Below, one piece after another: positions 1-6,051 of a DNA stretch of 8,418 bases. Position 1 is the first letter of the stretch. Each line of letters starts with the position of its first letter. The DNA comes from JAWPNA01 sp045402695 (GTDB lineage: Bacteria > Acidobacteriota > Polarisedimenticolia > JACPZX01 > DASXTC01). Location of the stretch: assembly GCA_045402695.1 (NCBI GenBank), contig JAWPNA010000012.1, positions 1 through 8,418 on the forward strand, written 5' to 3'. The position numbers were made by a program, and so were the translations under genes. Under the pieces are notes generated by a model. It did not search any database. It was not told where the DNA came from and was given only the letters and a program-made list of their open reading frames with translations.

Positions 1-1096
1 CCCCGCCGGGCCCTCCCGCGAGCCTGACGGGTGAGGCCGGCGACTCGATCTCGGGGCGCGCGTCGAGCAGCGCGAAAATCCTCTCGGAGGAGGCCATCGC
101 CGACTGCATCACGGAGTAGTACGAGCCCAGCTCCTTGATCGGCCCGAAGAACTTCTGCGCGTATTCCAGGAAGGCCACCAGCGTCCCGAACGTGATCGCT
201 CCCAACAGCACGCGGCCGCCTCCGTACCAGATGATCATGGCGACCGACAGCGTGCCCACCAGCTCGATCACCGCCGAGAAGATCGAGTCGTACTTGACCG
301 AGCTGAGGTCGGCGTCACGGTGCGAGCGGTTGATCTCCATGAACTCTGCGTCGTTCACGCGCTCGCGCTGAAAGAGCTGCACGACGGCCATGCCCGTGAG
401 TGCCTCCTGGAGGTAGGCGTTCATGCGCGCGATGCGCGCGCGCACGGCGCGGAAGGCGTCGCGGATCTTGATCCGGAAGAAGAACGCCACCACTCCCAGC
501 AACGGCAGCACCGAGAGAGTGAGCGCGGCCAGGGGCAGATCCATCCAGAGCAGGATGGCGAGAATACCGATCAACTTCACCAGATCGCCCATGAGCGCCA
601 CCAGTCCGGAGGAGAAGATCTCAGCCAAAGTCTCCACGTCGGTGGTAACGCGCGTGACCAGTCGGCCCACCGGGTTCCTGTCGAAGAAGGCGGAGGAGAG
701 CGCCTGCAGGTGTCCGTACACCTCGACTCTCAGGTCGTGCACAACGTTCTGTCCGAGCTTCTCGAGGAAGTAGATCTGCCCGAACCTCAGGGAGAACTCC
801 GCGGCCAGGAGCAGGGCGAAGATCGCGACGATCCCCGTGAGACCGGCCGGATCCTTCGCGGCGATCGGCCCGTCGATGGCCAGCTTGATCAGGTACGGCT
901 GGGCGAGTTGGACGCCGGACACCAGCATCAGGAAGAGCAGAGAGATCGACGCGAGCCCCTTGTGCGGCATGACGTAGCGCCACACGCGCCTCATGAGCCG
1001 TGTGTCGTAAGCTTTGCCGAGCACCTCCTCGTCATGGCCCCCATGGCCCGCGGCTCCCGCCGCCATGGCGCCTGGCGGAGCCGCATGGTGGGCCAT
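1..1096 (-). CDS. ABC exporter half-transporter, second subunit (partial, NBD outside window)
   Basis: N-terminal 365 residues of an ABC exporter half-transporter; the reading frame runs off the left edge, so only the membrane domain is visible. It would export a lipid, peptide or drug across the inner membrane as a heterodimer with the upstream subunit. Visible: an Ala/Gly/His-rich tail (residues 1-24), hydrophobic helices near 48-68, 86-104, 160-184, 187-207, 271-292 and 299-318, and exporter coupling-helix features (FFDRNPVGRLVTRVTTDVE at 138-156, QLFQRE at 240-245). The end (SSERIFALLDARPEIESP) is the usual linker before the nucleotide-binding domain. The ATG shares one base with the upstream stop (TGATG) and has a GGAGGAG Shine-Dalgarno five bases ahead, which fixes the start. 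The family is best described as MdlB/YheH-like. The substrate cannot be told. The N-tail is longer than usual. Confidence 0.93.
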   Translation of the reverse strand, partial: MAHHAAPPGAMAAGAAGHGGHDEEVLGKAYDTRLMRRVWRYVMPHKGLASISLLFLMLVSGVQLAQPYLIKLAIDGPIAAKDPAGLTGIVAIFALLLAAEFSLRFGQIYFLEKLGQNVVHDLRVEVYGHLQALSSAFFDRNPVGRLVTRVTTDVETLAEIFSSGLVALMGDLVKLIGILAILLWMDLPLAALTLSVLPLLGVVAFFFRIKIRDAFRAVRARIARMNAYLQEALTGMAVVQLFQRERVNDAEFMEINRSHRDADLSSVKYDSIFSAVIELVGTLSVAMIIWYGGGRVLLGAITFGTLVAFLEYAQKFFGPIKELGSYYSVMQSAMASSERIFALLDARPEIESPASPVRLAGGPGG

Positions 1097-2883
1097 CAGA
1101 TCTCCTCCAGATGCGCGGCGAGGCTCTGCCGCCGGGCGATGCGCGCGTACAGCCCGCCGGCCGCGACCAGGTCCTCGTGAGTCCCGCGCTCGATGATGCG
1201 CCCTGAGTCCATGACGATGATCTGATCGGTCCATGACAGCGTCGCCACGCGGTTCGACACCACGATCGTGGTTCGGCCCTTCCGCTGCCGCCTGATCCCC
1301 TCCAGCACCTCCTGCTCGACCTGGGCGTCGAGGCTGGACAGGGCGTCGTCAAGGATCAGGATGGGGGAGTCGAGGAGGAGGGCGCGGGCGATCGCGGCGC
1401 GCTGCCGCTGGCCGCCCGACAGCGTGAACCCGCGCTCGCCGACCACGGTCTCGAGGCCTTTCGGGAACCTCGGCAGATCTTTGGCGAGACACGAAGTGAC
1501 GACGGCTTCCTGGATCCGGTCGGGGGTGAAGGCGCGAGGGGCGAGCGCGACGTTCTCCCGGATCGTGCGGGAGAAGAGGAACGTCTCCTGGGGCACCATG
1601 GCGATGTCGTGGCGCAGGCGCGCGAGAGGCAGCGCCATCACGTCGCGTCCGTCCACCAAGACCGTCCCCGCAGGCGGTGGGAGGGCGCGCGGCAGCAGGT
1701 TCACCAGCGTGGACTTGCCCGATCCCACCGTGCCCAGGATTCCCAGGCTGGTCCCGCGGCGCACCGTCACATCGATCCCCCGCAGATGAAGGGAGCCCGC
1801 GGGGGCGCCTTCGTGCGAGAAGCTCAGACCGCGCAGCTCGATGGCTCCCTCGAGGGGGCTGTCCGGGGAGTCGGACTCACCCTCAGGTGGGTCACGATCT
1901 TCGGTGGGCGCCGAGAGGATCTCTCCTATCCGGCCCAGGGCAGCCGCGCCTCTCTGAAACGTGTTGAGGATCCAGCCGAACGCGATGGTCGGCCAGACCA
2001 GGAAGGCGAGGTAGGCGTTGAACGCCACGAAGTCGCCGAGGCTGATCCGACCGAAGATGACGGACCGTCCTCCCAGTCCGACCACGACCAGCGTGCCCAC
2101 CGCTGCCATGATTCCCATCAAGGGCACCATGGCACCCCGCGCGCGCGCCAGTGCGAGCGCCCTGTGGAGATACTCGCGCGACAGCGCCGTCCAGCCCGCA
2201 GTCTCTTCGCGCTCGCGCGCGTAGGTCTTGATCAGGTTGATGCCCGAGATGTTCTCCTGCGCTCGTGACGTGAGGGCCGAGAGCTGCTCCTGGACGGCCA
2301 TCGTCTGGGTGTAAATCCGGCGTGACAGACGATTCACCGCAAGCACGAAGAGGGGATAGGGGGTGATGGCATACAAGGTGAGGCGCGCGTCCATCCCGAA
2401 CATCATGGTGAGGGCCGTGACGTACACCAGCGTCGTGTTGACGAGGTTCATCATGCCGGGGCCGAAGAACGACCGCACCAGCAGCATGTCGTTCACCGAG
2501 CGGGAGATGAGATCGCCAACCGGGCGGCTGCCGTAGTAGGAAAGCGGCAGCCGCTGCATGTGGGCGAACAGCCGCCCGCGTAGCTGGTACGACACGTGCC
2601 GGCTGGCGCCGAGGATCGCCAGCCGCGAGAGGGTCCTGACGGCCGACTGGACGAAAGCCACTGAGACGATCGCCAGACTGAAGAGCACGACCCTGCGGCG
2701 ATCCGAGGCCTGCAGGGCCTCCACGGCGTGCTTCAGAAGGCGCGGCACACTCAGCGCCAGCAGATTGGTGACGGCCAGCAGCAGGAATCCGATGACGAAA
2801 CGGTATCGGTACTCGAAGAAGTACTCGCGCATCAGGGCGCGCGGCCGAAAGGCTGTTGGCCGCGCGGAGGAGGCCGCCCTCAC
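1096..2883 (-). CDS. ABC exporter half-transporter, first subunit with degenerate NBD
   Basis: Full half-transporter of 595 residues, the usual length for MdlA/YheI-type exporters. Six-helix membrane domain (about 28-304), then an ABC ATPase domain (about 346-595). Visible motifs: Walker A GTVGSGKST (384-392), Q-loop Gln432, signature LSGGQ (488-492), Walker B ILILDD (508-513) and D-loop SSLD. Two catalytic positions deviate: the Glu after Walker B is Asp513, and the switch His of the H-loop is Asn544 (VVSNR instead of the common SAHR). This suggests a subunit carrying the degenerate ATP site of a heterodimer, with the partner gene directly downstream. The start is GTG at 2883, overlapping the holB stop by four bases (GTGA). 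ATG at codon 18 is an alternative but has no visible Shine-Dalgarno. The substrate is unknown; lipid, peptide or drug export are all possible. Confidence 0.95.
   Translation of the reverse strand: MRAASSARPTAFRPRALMREYFFEYRYRFVIGFLLLAVTNLLALSVPRLLKHAVEALQASDRRRVVLFSLAIVSVAFVQSAVRTLSRLAILGASRHVSYQLRGRLFAHMQRLPLSYYGSRPVGDLISRSVNDMLLVRSFFGPGMMNLVNTTLVYVTALTMMFGMDARLTLYAITPYPLFVLAVNRLSRRIYTQTMAVQEQLSALTSRAQENISGINLIKTYAREREETAGWTALSREYLHRALALARARGAMVPLMGIMAAVGTLVVVGLGGRSVIFGRISLGDFVAFNAYLAFLVWPTIAFGWILNTFQRGAAALGRIGEILSAPTEDRDPPEGESDSPDSPLEGAIELRGLSFSHEGAPAGSLHLRGIDVTVRRGTSLGILGTVGSGKSTLVNLLPRALPPPAGTVLVDGRDVMALPLARLRHDIAMVPQETFLFSRTIRENVALAPRAFTPDRIQEAVVTSCLAKDLPRFPKGLETVVGERGFTLSGGQRQRAAIARALLLDSPILILDDALSSLDAQVEQEVLEGIRRQRKGRTTIVVSNRVATLSWTDQIIVMDSGRIIERGTHEDLVAAGGLYARIARRQSLAAHLEEI
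1102..1108 (-). promoter_or_regulatory. Ribosome binding site for the second ABC subunit
   Basis: GGAGGAG lies inside the last codons of the upstream ABC gene, five bases before the ATG at 1096. Together with the one-base stop/start overlap it decides the start and implies that both subunits are made from one message in a coupled way, as expected for a heterodimer. Confidence 0.7.
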
Positions 2884-3917
2884 GCCCGCGCCCCCGCCCG
2901 CGCCCCCGCTCCTGATGGCGCGGCGATGTCGAACAGCAGCGTCTCGAGCAGGACTTTCCTGTTCACGTTCCGCTCGAGATCCGAGATCGCCATGCGGACG
3001 CGATCGAACAGGTCGTCGAGGCTTCCCGGAAGCCGCGCGGAAAGGTGTTCCAGCTCCGCGGTTCGATCGTGATGGATGATCCCCAGCACCGAGCCTGATG
3101 AGGAGATCACCATCATGTCGCGCACCATGCCGGCGAGCAGCTCAAGACGCCAGGCGATCTCCTCCGTCTCGGAGCCGAACGCCTCGATGTCGGTCAGGAC
3201 ATGGTCGCGCGGGCGCTCCTCGGCAAGACGCTTGAGCACCTCGAGCAACGCGTCGCAGGCGGCCTCGTACTGAGTGAGGTCCAGCGTGAGCGCCGCGCCG
3301 TAGCGGCCTCCGGAGATGCGCGCCGCCCTCAGCGCGGTCTGCTCGGTGAAGCCATGGGCGGTCACCAACTGCTTTGCCAGCATATGAGTCGGCAGCGTGC
3401 CGAACGCCAGCACTTGACAGCGTGAGCGCGTGGTGGGCAGAAGGTGCATCGGTCGAGAGGTGATCAAGATGATGCAGGAGGAGGCGGAGGGCTCCTCGAG
3501 CGTCTTGAGCAGGGCGTTTTGCGCGTCGACGCTGAGCCGGTCGGCTGGGTCCACGAGAAAGACGCGCCGCCTTCCCTCGTAGGGGCGGAAGGCCGCCTGC
3601 TCCCGCAGCTCCCGGATGGAGTCGATCGAGATGACGGTCTTCTCCAGCGTGATGAGAATCACGTCGGGATGGATGCCCTTGCCCACTTTCAGGCAGGAGG
3701 GACAGCTTCCGCAGGCGTCGTCGGGAACAGGGTCCCTCTCGGCCGCAACGCGCCGGGTACAGTTCAGCGCGGCCGCGAGGGCAAGCGCGACCGTGCGCTT
3801 TCCGACACCCTGGGGGCCATGGAAGATCATCGAGTGGTGCAGCCGGGAATCGGCGAGCGACCGCTTCAGGACGCGCACCGCCTCGGCGTGACCCACGATG
3901 TCGTCCAGGCGGGCCAT
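2880..3917 (-). CDS. holB: DNA polymerase III subunit delta-prime (clamp loader)
   Basis: The 345-residue product resembles delta-prime of the clamp loader, which loads the sliding clamp onto DNA in the cytoplasm. The AAA+ domain begins at the VGH motif (8-10). Walker A is intact, GPQGVGKRT (34-42), unlike E. coli delta-prime, which does not hydrolyse ATP. A zinc module is formed by Cys53, Cys69, Cys72 and Cys75 (CGSCPSC). The Walker B region reads VDPADRL (122-128), followed by the family hallmark AQNALLKTLEEP (132-143). The arginine-finger motif SRC is at 165-167. The ATG lies eight bases after the tmk stop and has no good Shine-Dalgarno, so coupling to tmk is likely; tmk-holB adjacency is common in bacteria and supports the call. 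The C-terminal Gly-Ala-Arg tail comes from a short tandem DNA repeat. A gamma/tau-like paralogue is the only alternative, but the short length and context favour HolB. Confidence 0.93.
   Translation of the reverse strand: MARLDDIVGHAEAVRVLKRSLADSRLHHSMIFHGPQGVGKRTVALALAAALNCTRRVAAERDPVPDDACGSCPSCLKVGKGIHPDVILITLEKTVISIDSIRELREQAAFRPYEGRRRVFLVDPADRLSVDAQNALLKTLEEPSASSCIILITSRPMHLLPTTRSRCQVLAFGTLPTHMLAKQLVTAHGFTEQTALRAARISGGRYGAALTLDLTQYEAACDALLEVLKRLAEERPRDHVLTDIEAFGSETEEIAWRLELLAGMVRDMMVISSSGSVLGIIHHDRTAELEHLSARLPGSLDDLFDRVRMAISDLERNVNRKVLLETLLFDIAAPSGAGARAGARA
2883..2906 (-). repeat. Two perfect 12-base tandem repeats at the holB / ABC junction
   Basis: On the minus strand GGGGCGCGGGCG occurs twice in a row with no mismatch, followed by the TGA of holB. 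It encodes the Gly-Ala-Arg-Ala repeat that ends HolB, and its last G begins the GTG start of the ABC subunit. The unit is four codons, so gain or loss of a copy keeps HolB in frame. The first bases of a third copy are also present upstream (GCG). Confidence 0.85.
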
Positions 3918-3925
3918 CTGGTCGA

Positions 3926-4567
3926 TCAGGCCAGGCCGGGGACGCGGGAGACGATCCCCTGGATCTGCTTGGCCACCTTTTCAATCGGCTGATCGGCTGG
4001 GACGATCTTGAATCGGACACGCTCGGCGGCGGCCAGATCGAGGTATCCTTCGCGGACCCGCTGGTGGAAGGCCATGTCTTCCTCCTCGAAGCGCGACGTG
4101 GCCGATGCGGCGTCGGCCTGATTGCGCTCGCGGGCGCGGCGCAGGCCGACCTCGACAGGCAGGTCCAGCAGGATTGTCAGGTCGGGCTTCAGCTCGATCG
4201 CCACCAGCGAATTCACAACTTTCACGACGTTCAACGGGATCTCCCGTCCGAACCCCTGGTAGGCCACCGTGGCGTCCATGAATCGGTCGCACAGAATCAC
4301 CTTTCCCTCTTCCAACGCCGGCTGGATGACCTCCTCGATGTGCTGCACACGGGCGGCGGCGTACAGGAACAGCTCGGCGCGGGGGATGAGGCCGCGCGTG
4401 GACGGGTCGAGCAGAATGCCGCGCACTTTCTCGCCGATGACGGTCCCGCCGGGCTCGCGCGTCATCTTCACGTCCACCTCGCGCCCTTTGAGATGCTCGA
4501 ACAGGAGGCGGATCTGGGTGGATTTGCCCGAGCCTTCGATCCCTTCGAACGTGATGAACGTCCCCAC
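3926..4567 (-). CDS. tmk: Thymidylate kinase (dTMP kinase)
   Basis: Phosphorylates dTMP to dTDP with ATP, an essential cytoplasmic step towards dTTP. The 213 residues match the family length. Visible: P-loop GIEGSGKST (9-17); TREPGG (36-41), the dTMP-binding loop; CDRF (93-96), the DR(Y/F) motif; AYQG (102-105); and a basic LID segment around 144-165 (RRARERN...SRFEEED). Arginines in the LID and none in the P-loop match the bacterial type II enzyme. The start is GTG at 4567, chosen because a GGAGG lies seven bases upstream and residues 2-8 (GTFITFE) are where the family normally begins. It is followed after eight bases by holB, the common tmk-holB arrangement. The 71-base gap upstream is the largest within the minus-strand series and holds a possible promoter. 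Nothing is truncated or broken. Confidence 0.97.
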   Translation of the reverse strand: MGTFITFEGIEGSGKSTQIRLLFEHLKGREVDVKMTREPGGTVIGEKVRGILLDPSTRGLIPRAELFLYAAARVQHIEEVIQPALEEGKVILCDRFMDATVAYQGFGREIPLNVVKVVNSLVAIELKPDLTILLDLPVEVGLRRARERNQADAASATSRFEEEDMAFHQRVREGYLDLAAAERVRFKIVPADQPIEKVAKQIQGIVSRVPGLA

Positions 4568-4574
4568 GGGCAGG

Positions 4575-4579
4575 CCTCC
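4575..4579 (-). promoter_or_regulatory. Ribosome binding site that decides the GTG start of tmk
   Basis: GGAGG on the minus strand, seven bases before GTG at 4567. No ATG nearby would leave the N-terminal beta strand and P-loop of Tmk intact. Confidence 0.7.
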
Positions 4580-4615
4580 GGATCAGCGCTGGGATTCATG
4601 CCTGGAAAGACGCCC

Positions 4616-4624
4616 ATCCTAGCA
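4616..4624 (-). promoter_or_regulatory. Possible extended -10 promoter ahead of tmk
   Basis: Minus-strand TGC-TAGGAT reads as an extended -10 (TGn plus TAGGAT, four of six to TATAAT), about 50 bases before the tmk start and just after the stop of the upstream gene. No convincing -35 is found 15-18 bases upstream; the best hexamers there match TTGACA poorly. It could give tmk-holB-ABC its own transcript, but this is weak evidence. Confidence 0.3.
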
Positions 4625-4638
4625 CAAGGCCGGCGATC

Positions 4639-5565
4639 TCACTCCGCCGTGACGCTCCAGCTTCCGTGCGCGCGGCTGCGCCCTAACTCGAACTCGTTCG
4701 TGATGGGCGTGTAGGTCGCCTCGAGGCGGGGGCGGTACGCCTCGATGGAGGCTGCGATCTGCGGAGGGAGCCCCTCCTTCCAGGGCATCCTCGTGGGGTC
4801 GTTTTCCATCGCCGCGATCTCCTTCGTGAGAACCTGCCGCCAGTCAGCCGAAGCGCCCGCGATCGCCCCCGCGGGGAGCGACGCGAGCTGGTTGGACAGC
4901 ATCTTCGCCAGGTCCCCATGGACGCGGAGGTCCGTTGTGCGGTGGCGCACGCGCCGATCCGCCGGTGGCCCGGAGGCCGGGTCCCCGTGTTCCCCATCGC
5001 CCCGAGGGCCCCCGGGGCCCGCGGCGCCGCCAGGCCCTTCGGGACCATCCCACGGAGAGTGCTTCATCCCGCCGTAGTAGGCGATGGCGTAGATGTACGT
5101 GTACTCGCCCATGCCCATCTCCGACGAGAGCATCGCGTCATTGCGCACCTGCATGAAGGTCCCCAGCGTGGAGCCGAGACCGAAGGCGGATTTCCCGATC
5201 TTGAATACGGAGGAGATCTTCTCCATGGCGGACTGGGACTTCAGCTTCTCGATCTGGCCTTTTTCCATCGGCAGCGCCGAAAAGGCCTTCACGATCTGTT
5301 CGCGGGAAGGCTGGGTCGCCTCGCGCACGGAGAGGAACACCTCCATCCTGGTCGGCGGGACGGCGCCGTCGGGCCACGGCGTGAAGCTGTCGGTCGCGCC
5401 GTACTTCTCGTCGAGAAGCTTGTCGGACTGGGACGATTCCTTGAATCCCTTCATGGTGTCGCGCATCAAGAAGTAGGAGCCCCCGATCAGCGCGGCGATC
5501 AGCAGAATGATGACGCCACAACCGATGCCGCAGCCGATCAGCCATTTCGAGGTGGTGCTTGGCAT
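4639..5565 (-). CDS. Membrane-anchored protein of unknown function with a collagen-like insert
   Basis: I do not recognise this 308-residue protein. It has one N-terminal hydrophobic helix (about 8-34) rich in Gly and with two Cys (GCGIGCG at 11-17), then a soluble remainder with no second membrane segment. Residues 36-170 are mixed and mostly helical-looking, with a charged stretch around 85-126, ending in an aromatic strand (EYTYIYAIAYYGG). Residues 174-191 form six consecutive Gly-X-Y triplets, followed by a Pro/Arg-rich linker to about 210. A helical C-terminal part (214-285, DLAKMLSNQL) ends in EFELGRSRAHG. The helix looks like an uncleaved anchor; orientation is ambiguous from flanking charges. 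The ATG is well supported by AGGAGGT just upstream. It lies 39 bases after the ACT gene and 71 before tmk. Codon use is uniform through the low-complexity region, so a frameshift is unlikely. Confidence 0.8.
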   Translation of the reverse strand: MPSTTSKWLIGCGIGCGVIILLIAALIGGSYFLMRDTMKGFKESSQSDKLLDEKYGATDSFTPWPDGAVPPTRMEVFLSVREATQPSREQIVKAFSALPMEKGQIEKLKSQSAMEKISSVFKIGKSAFGLGSTLGTFMQVRNDAMLSSEMGMGEYTYIYAIAYYGGMKHSPWDGPEGPGGAAGPGGPRGDGEHGDPASGPPADRRVRHRTTDLRVHGDLAKMLSNQLASLPAGAIAGASADWRQVLTKEIAAMENDPTRMPWKEGLPPQIAASIEAYRPRLEATYTPITNEFELGRSRAHGSWSVTAE

Positions 5566-5568
5566 GCA

Positions 5569-5575
5569 ACCTCCT
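5569..5575 (-). promoter_or_regulatory. Strong Shine-Dalgarno of the unknown membrane protein
   Basis: AGGAGGT, the best ribosome binding site in the window, three bases before the ATG at 5565. It supports this ORF as a real, well translated gene despite the lack of a recognised family. Confidence 0.65.
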
Positions 5576-5587
5576 GTGCCGAGGGAG

Positions 5588-5602
5588 CCGCGCGTGGCGC
5601 GG
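5588..5602 (-). other. Small perfect hairpin after the ACT gene
   Basis: CCGCGC and GCGCGG form a 6-bp all-GC stem with a three-base loop, starting two bases after the ACT stop codon and ending 13 bases before the Shine-Dalgarno of the next gene. No T tract follows, so it is not a standard intrinsic terminator. It could stabilise the upstream mRNA end, or be chance in GC-rich DNA. Confidence 0.3.
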
Positions 5603-5604
5603 TC

Positions 5605-5994
5605 TCACGCCGTGATGGTGTGCCCGTGAGCCCGCAGGATCACGGCGGTCGACTCGATCCGGTCCGCTCCAACGAGGACGTAGTCGGTGTCGTAGGTCGC
5701 GAGAACGAAGACGTTCACGCCGGCCTCGGCGAGCGGCCTCACGACCGAGTCCAGTATGCCGGTCTGGGAAAGGTCGAAGGGACCCTCGAGCTTCAGTGCG
5801 CGCCATCCTCCCGCGCGCGTCACCCCCGCCGGCACGTTGCCCTCCGCGCAGACGATCGACATCTCTTCGTCTGTGCGAGTCACCGAGAACCATGGTCCCT
5901 TGGTGGCCCATCCGGGCATGCCGGCTTGCGGATCGAGCCGGCAGACGGCGAAGGTCCCTGCCAGAACCGACAACTTCAGACGGTGGGGAATCAT
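5605..5994 (-). CDS. ACT-domain protein of the COG3603 / CASTOR-like type
   Basis: The 129-residue cytoplasmic protein matches the small double-ACT family seen in many bacteria, related to the mammalian arginine sensor CASTOR1. Family signatures: LAGTFAVCRLDP (11-22), a Trp in PGWA (27-30), FSVTRT..E.SIVC (36-49), VPAGV (54-58), GWRALKLEGPFDL (63-75), TGIL (78-81) and the ligand-loop motif YDTDYVLV (101-108). ACT folds usually bind an amino acid and change the activity of a partner; this family has no catalytic residues and the ligand here is unknown. The ATG at 5994 has GAGGG four bases ahead and a candidate promoter just upstream. It is followed by the unknown membrane protein and then tmk-holB, so it may be first in the operon. 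Annotation as aspartate kinase would be wrong: no kinase domain is present. Confidence 0.9.
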   Translation of the reverse strand: MIPHRLKLSVLAGTFAVCRLDPQAGMPGWATKGPWFSVTRTDEEMSIVCAEGNVPAGVTRAGGWRALKLEGPFDLSQTGILDSVVRPLAEAGVNVFVLATYDTDYVLVGADRIESTAVILRAHGHTITA

Positions 5995-5998
5995 GCGA

Positions 5999-6003
5999 CC
6001 CTC
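5999..6003 (-). promoter_or_regulatory. Ribosome binding site of the ACT gene
   Basis: GAGGG four bases before ATG 5994, inside the short leader predicted from the upstream promoter. It supports this start over any internal one. Confidence 0.5.
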
Positions 6004-6015
6004 ACTGCGTTGCAG

Positions 6016-6043
6016 ATTATCACGCTATGCTGATGACCGTCAG
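6016..6043 (-). promoter_or_regulatory. Candidate sigma-70-type promoter of the ACT operon
   Basis: Minus-strand CTGACG (6043-6038, four of six to TTGACA), a 16-base spacer, then GATAAT (6021-6016, five of six to TATAAT). Transcription would start near 6009, giving a leader of about 15 bases that contains the GAGGG ribosome site. This is the AT-richest short stretch between genes in the window. The -35 end lies about ten bases from the divergent hydrolase start, so the two control regions overlap. Confidence 0.55.
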
Positions 6044-6051
6044 GGCGCCGG

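Noticed and set aside
320..1180. A 286-residue open frame on the plus strand
   Set aside because: It runs antisense to the clear ABC exporter frame, and its Arg/Glu/His/Gln-rich composition is typical of antisense frames in GC-rich genes. No motif is recognisable.
3142..4020. A 292-residue minus-strand frame spanning holB and the end of tmk
   Set aside because: It is an out-of-frame shadow rich in Arg, Pro and Ser. The HolB and Tmk frames contain all the expected motifs.
4568..4638. A terminator between the unknown gene and tmk
   Set aside because: The 71-base spacer contains only small palindromes such as CAGCGCTG. I found no stem followed by a T tract on the minus strand.
4064..4714. A 216-residue plus-strand frame over tmk
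   Set aside because: It is antisense to Tmk, whose P-loop, DR motif and LID are all present on the minus strand.
4950..5046. A frameshift in the GC-rich part of the unknown membrane protein
   Set aside because: The frame continues without a stop, and sensible non-repetitive protein resumes after the low-complexity part in the same frame, so an intact gene is the simpler reading.
5138..5911. A 257-residue minus-strand frame over the ACT and membrane-protein genes
   Set aside because: It is an Arg/Gly/His-rich shadow in another frame. The ACT family signature lies in the overlapping frame ending at 5605.
4918..6033. A 371-residue open frame on the plus strand
   Set aside because: It lies opposite the unknown membrane protein and the ACT gene, crosses both and the spacer between them, and has no domain. 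The minus-strand genes have good ribosome sites and family motifs.
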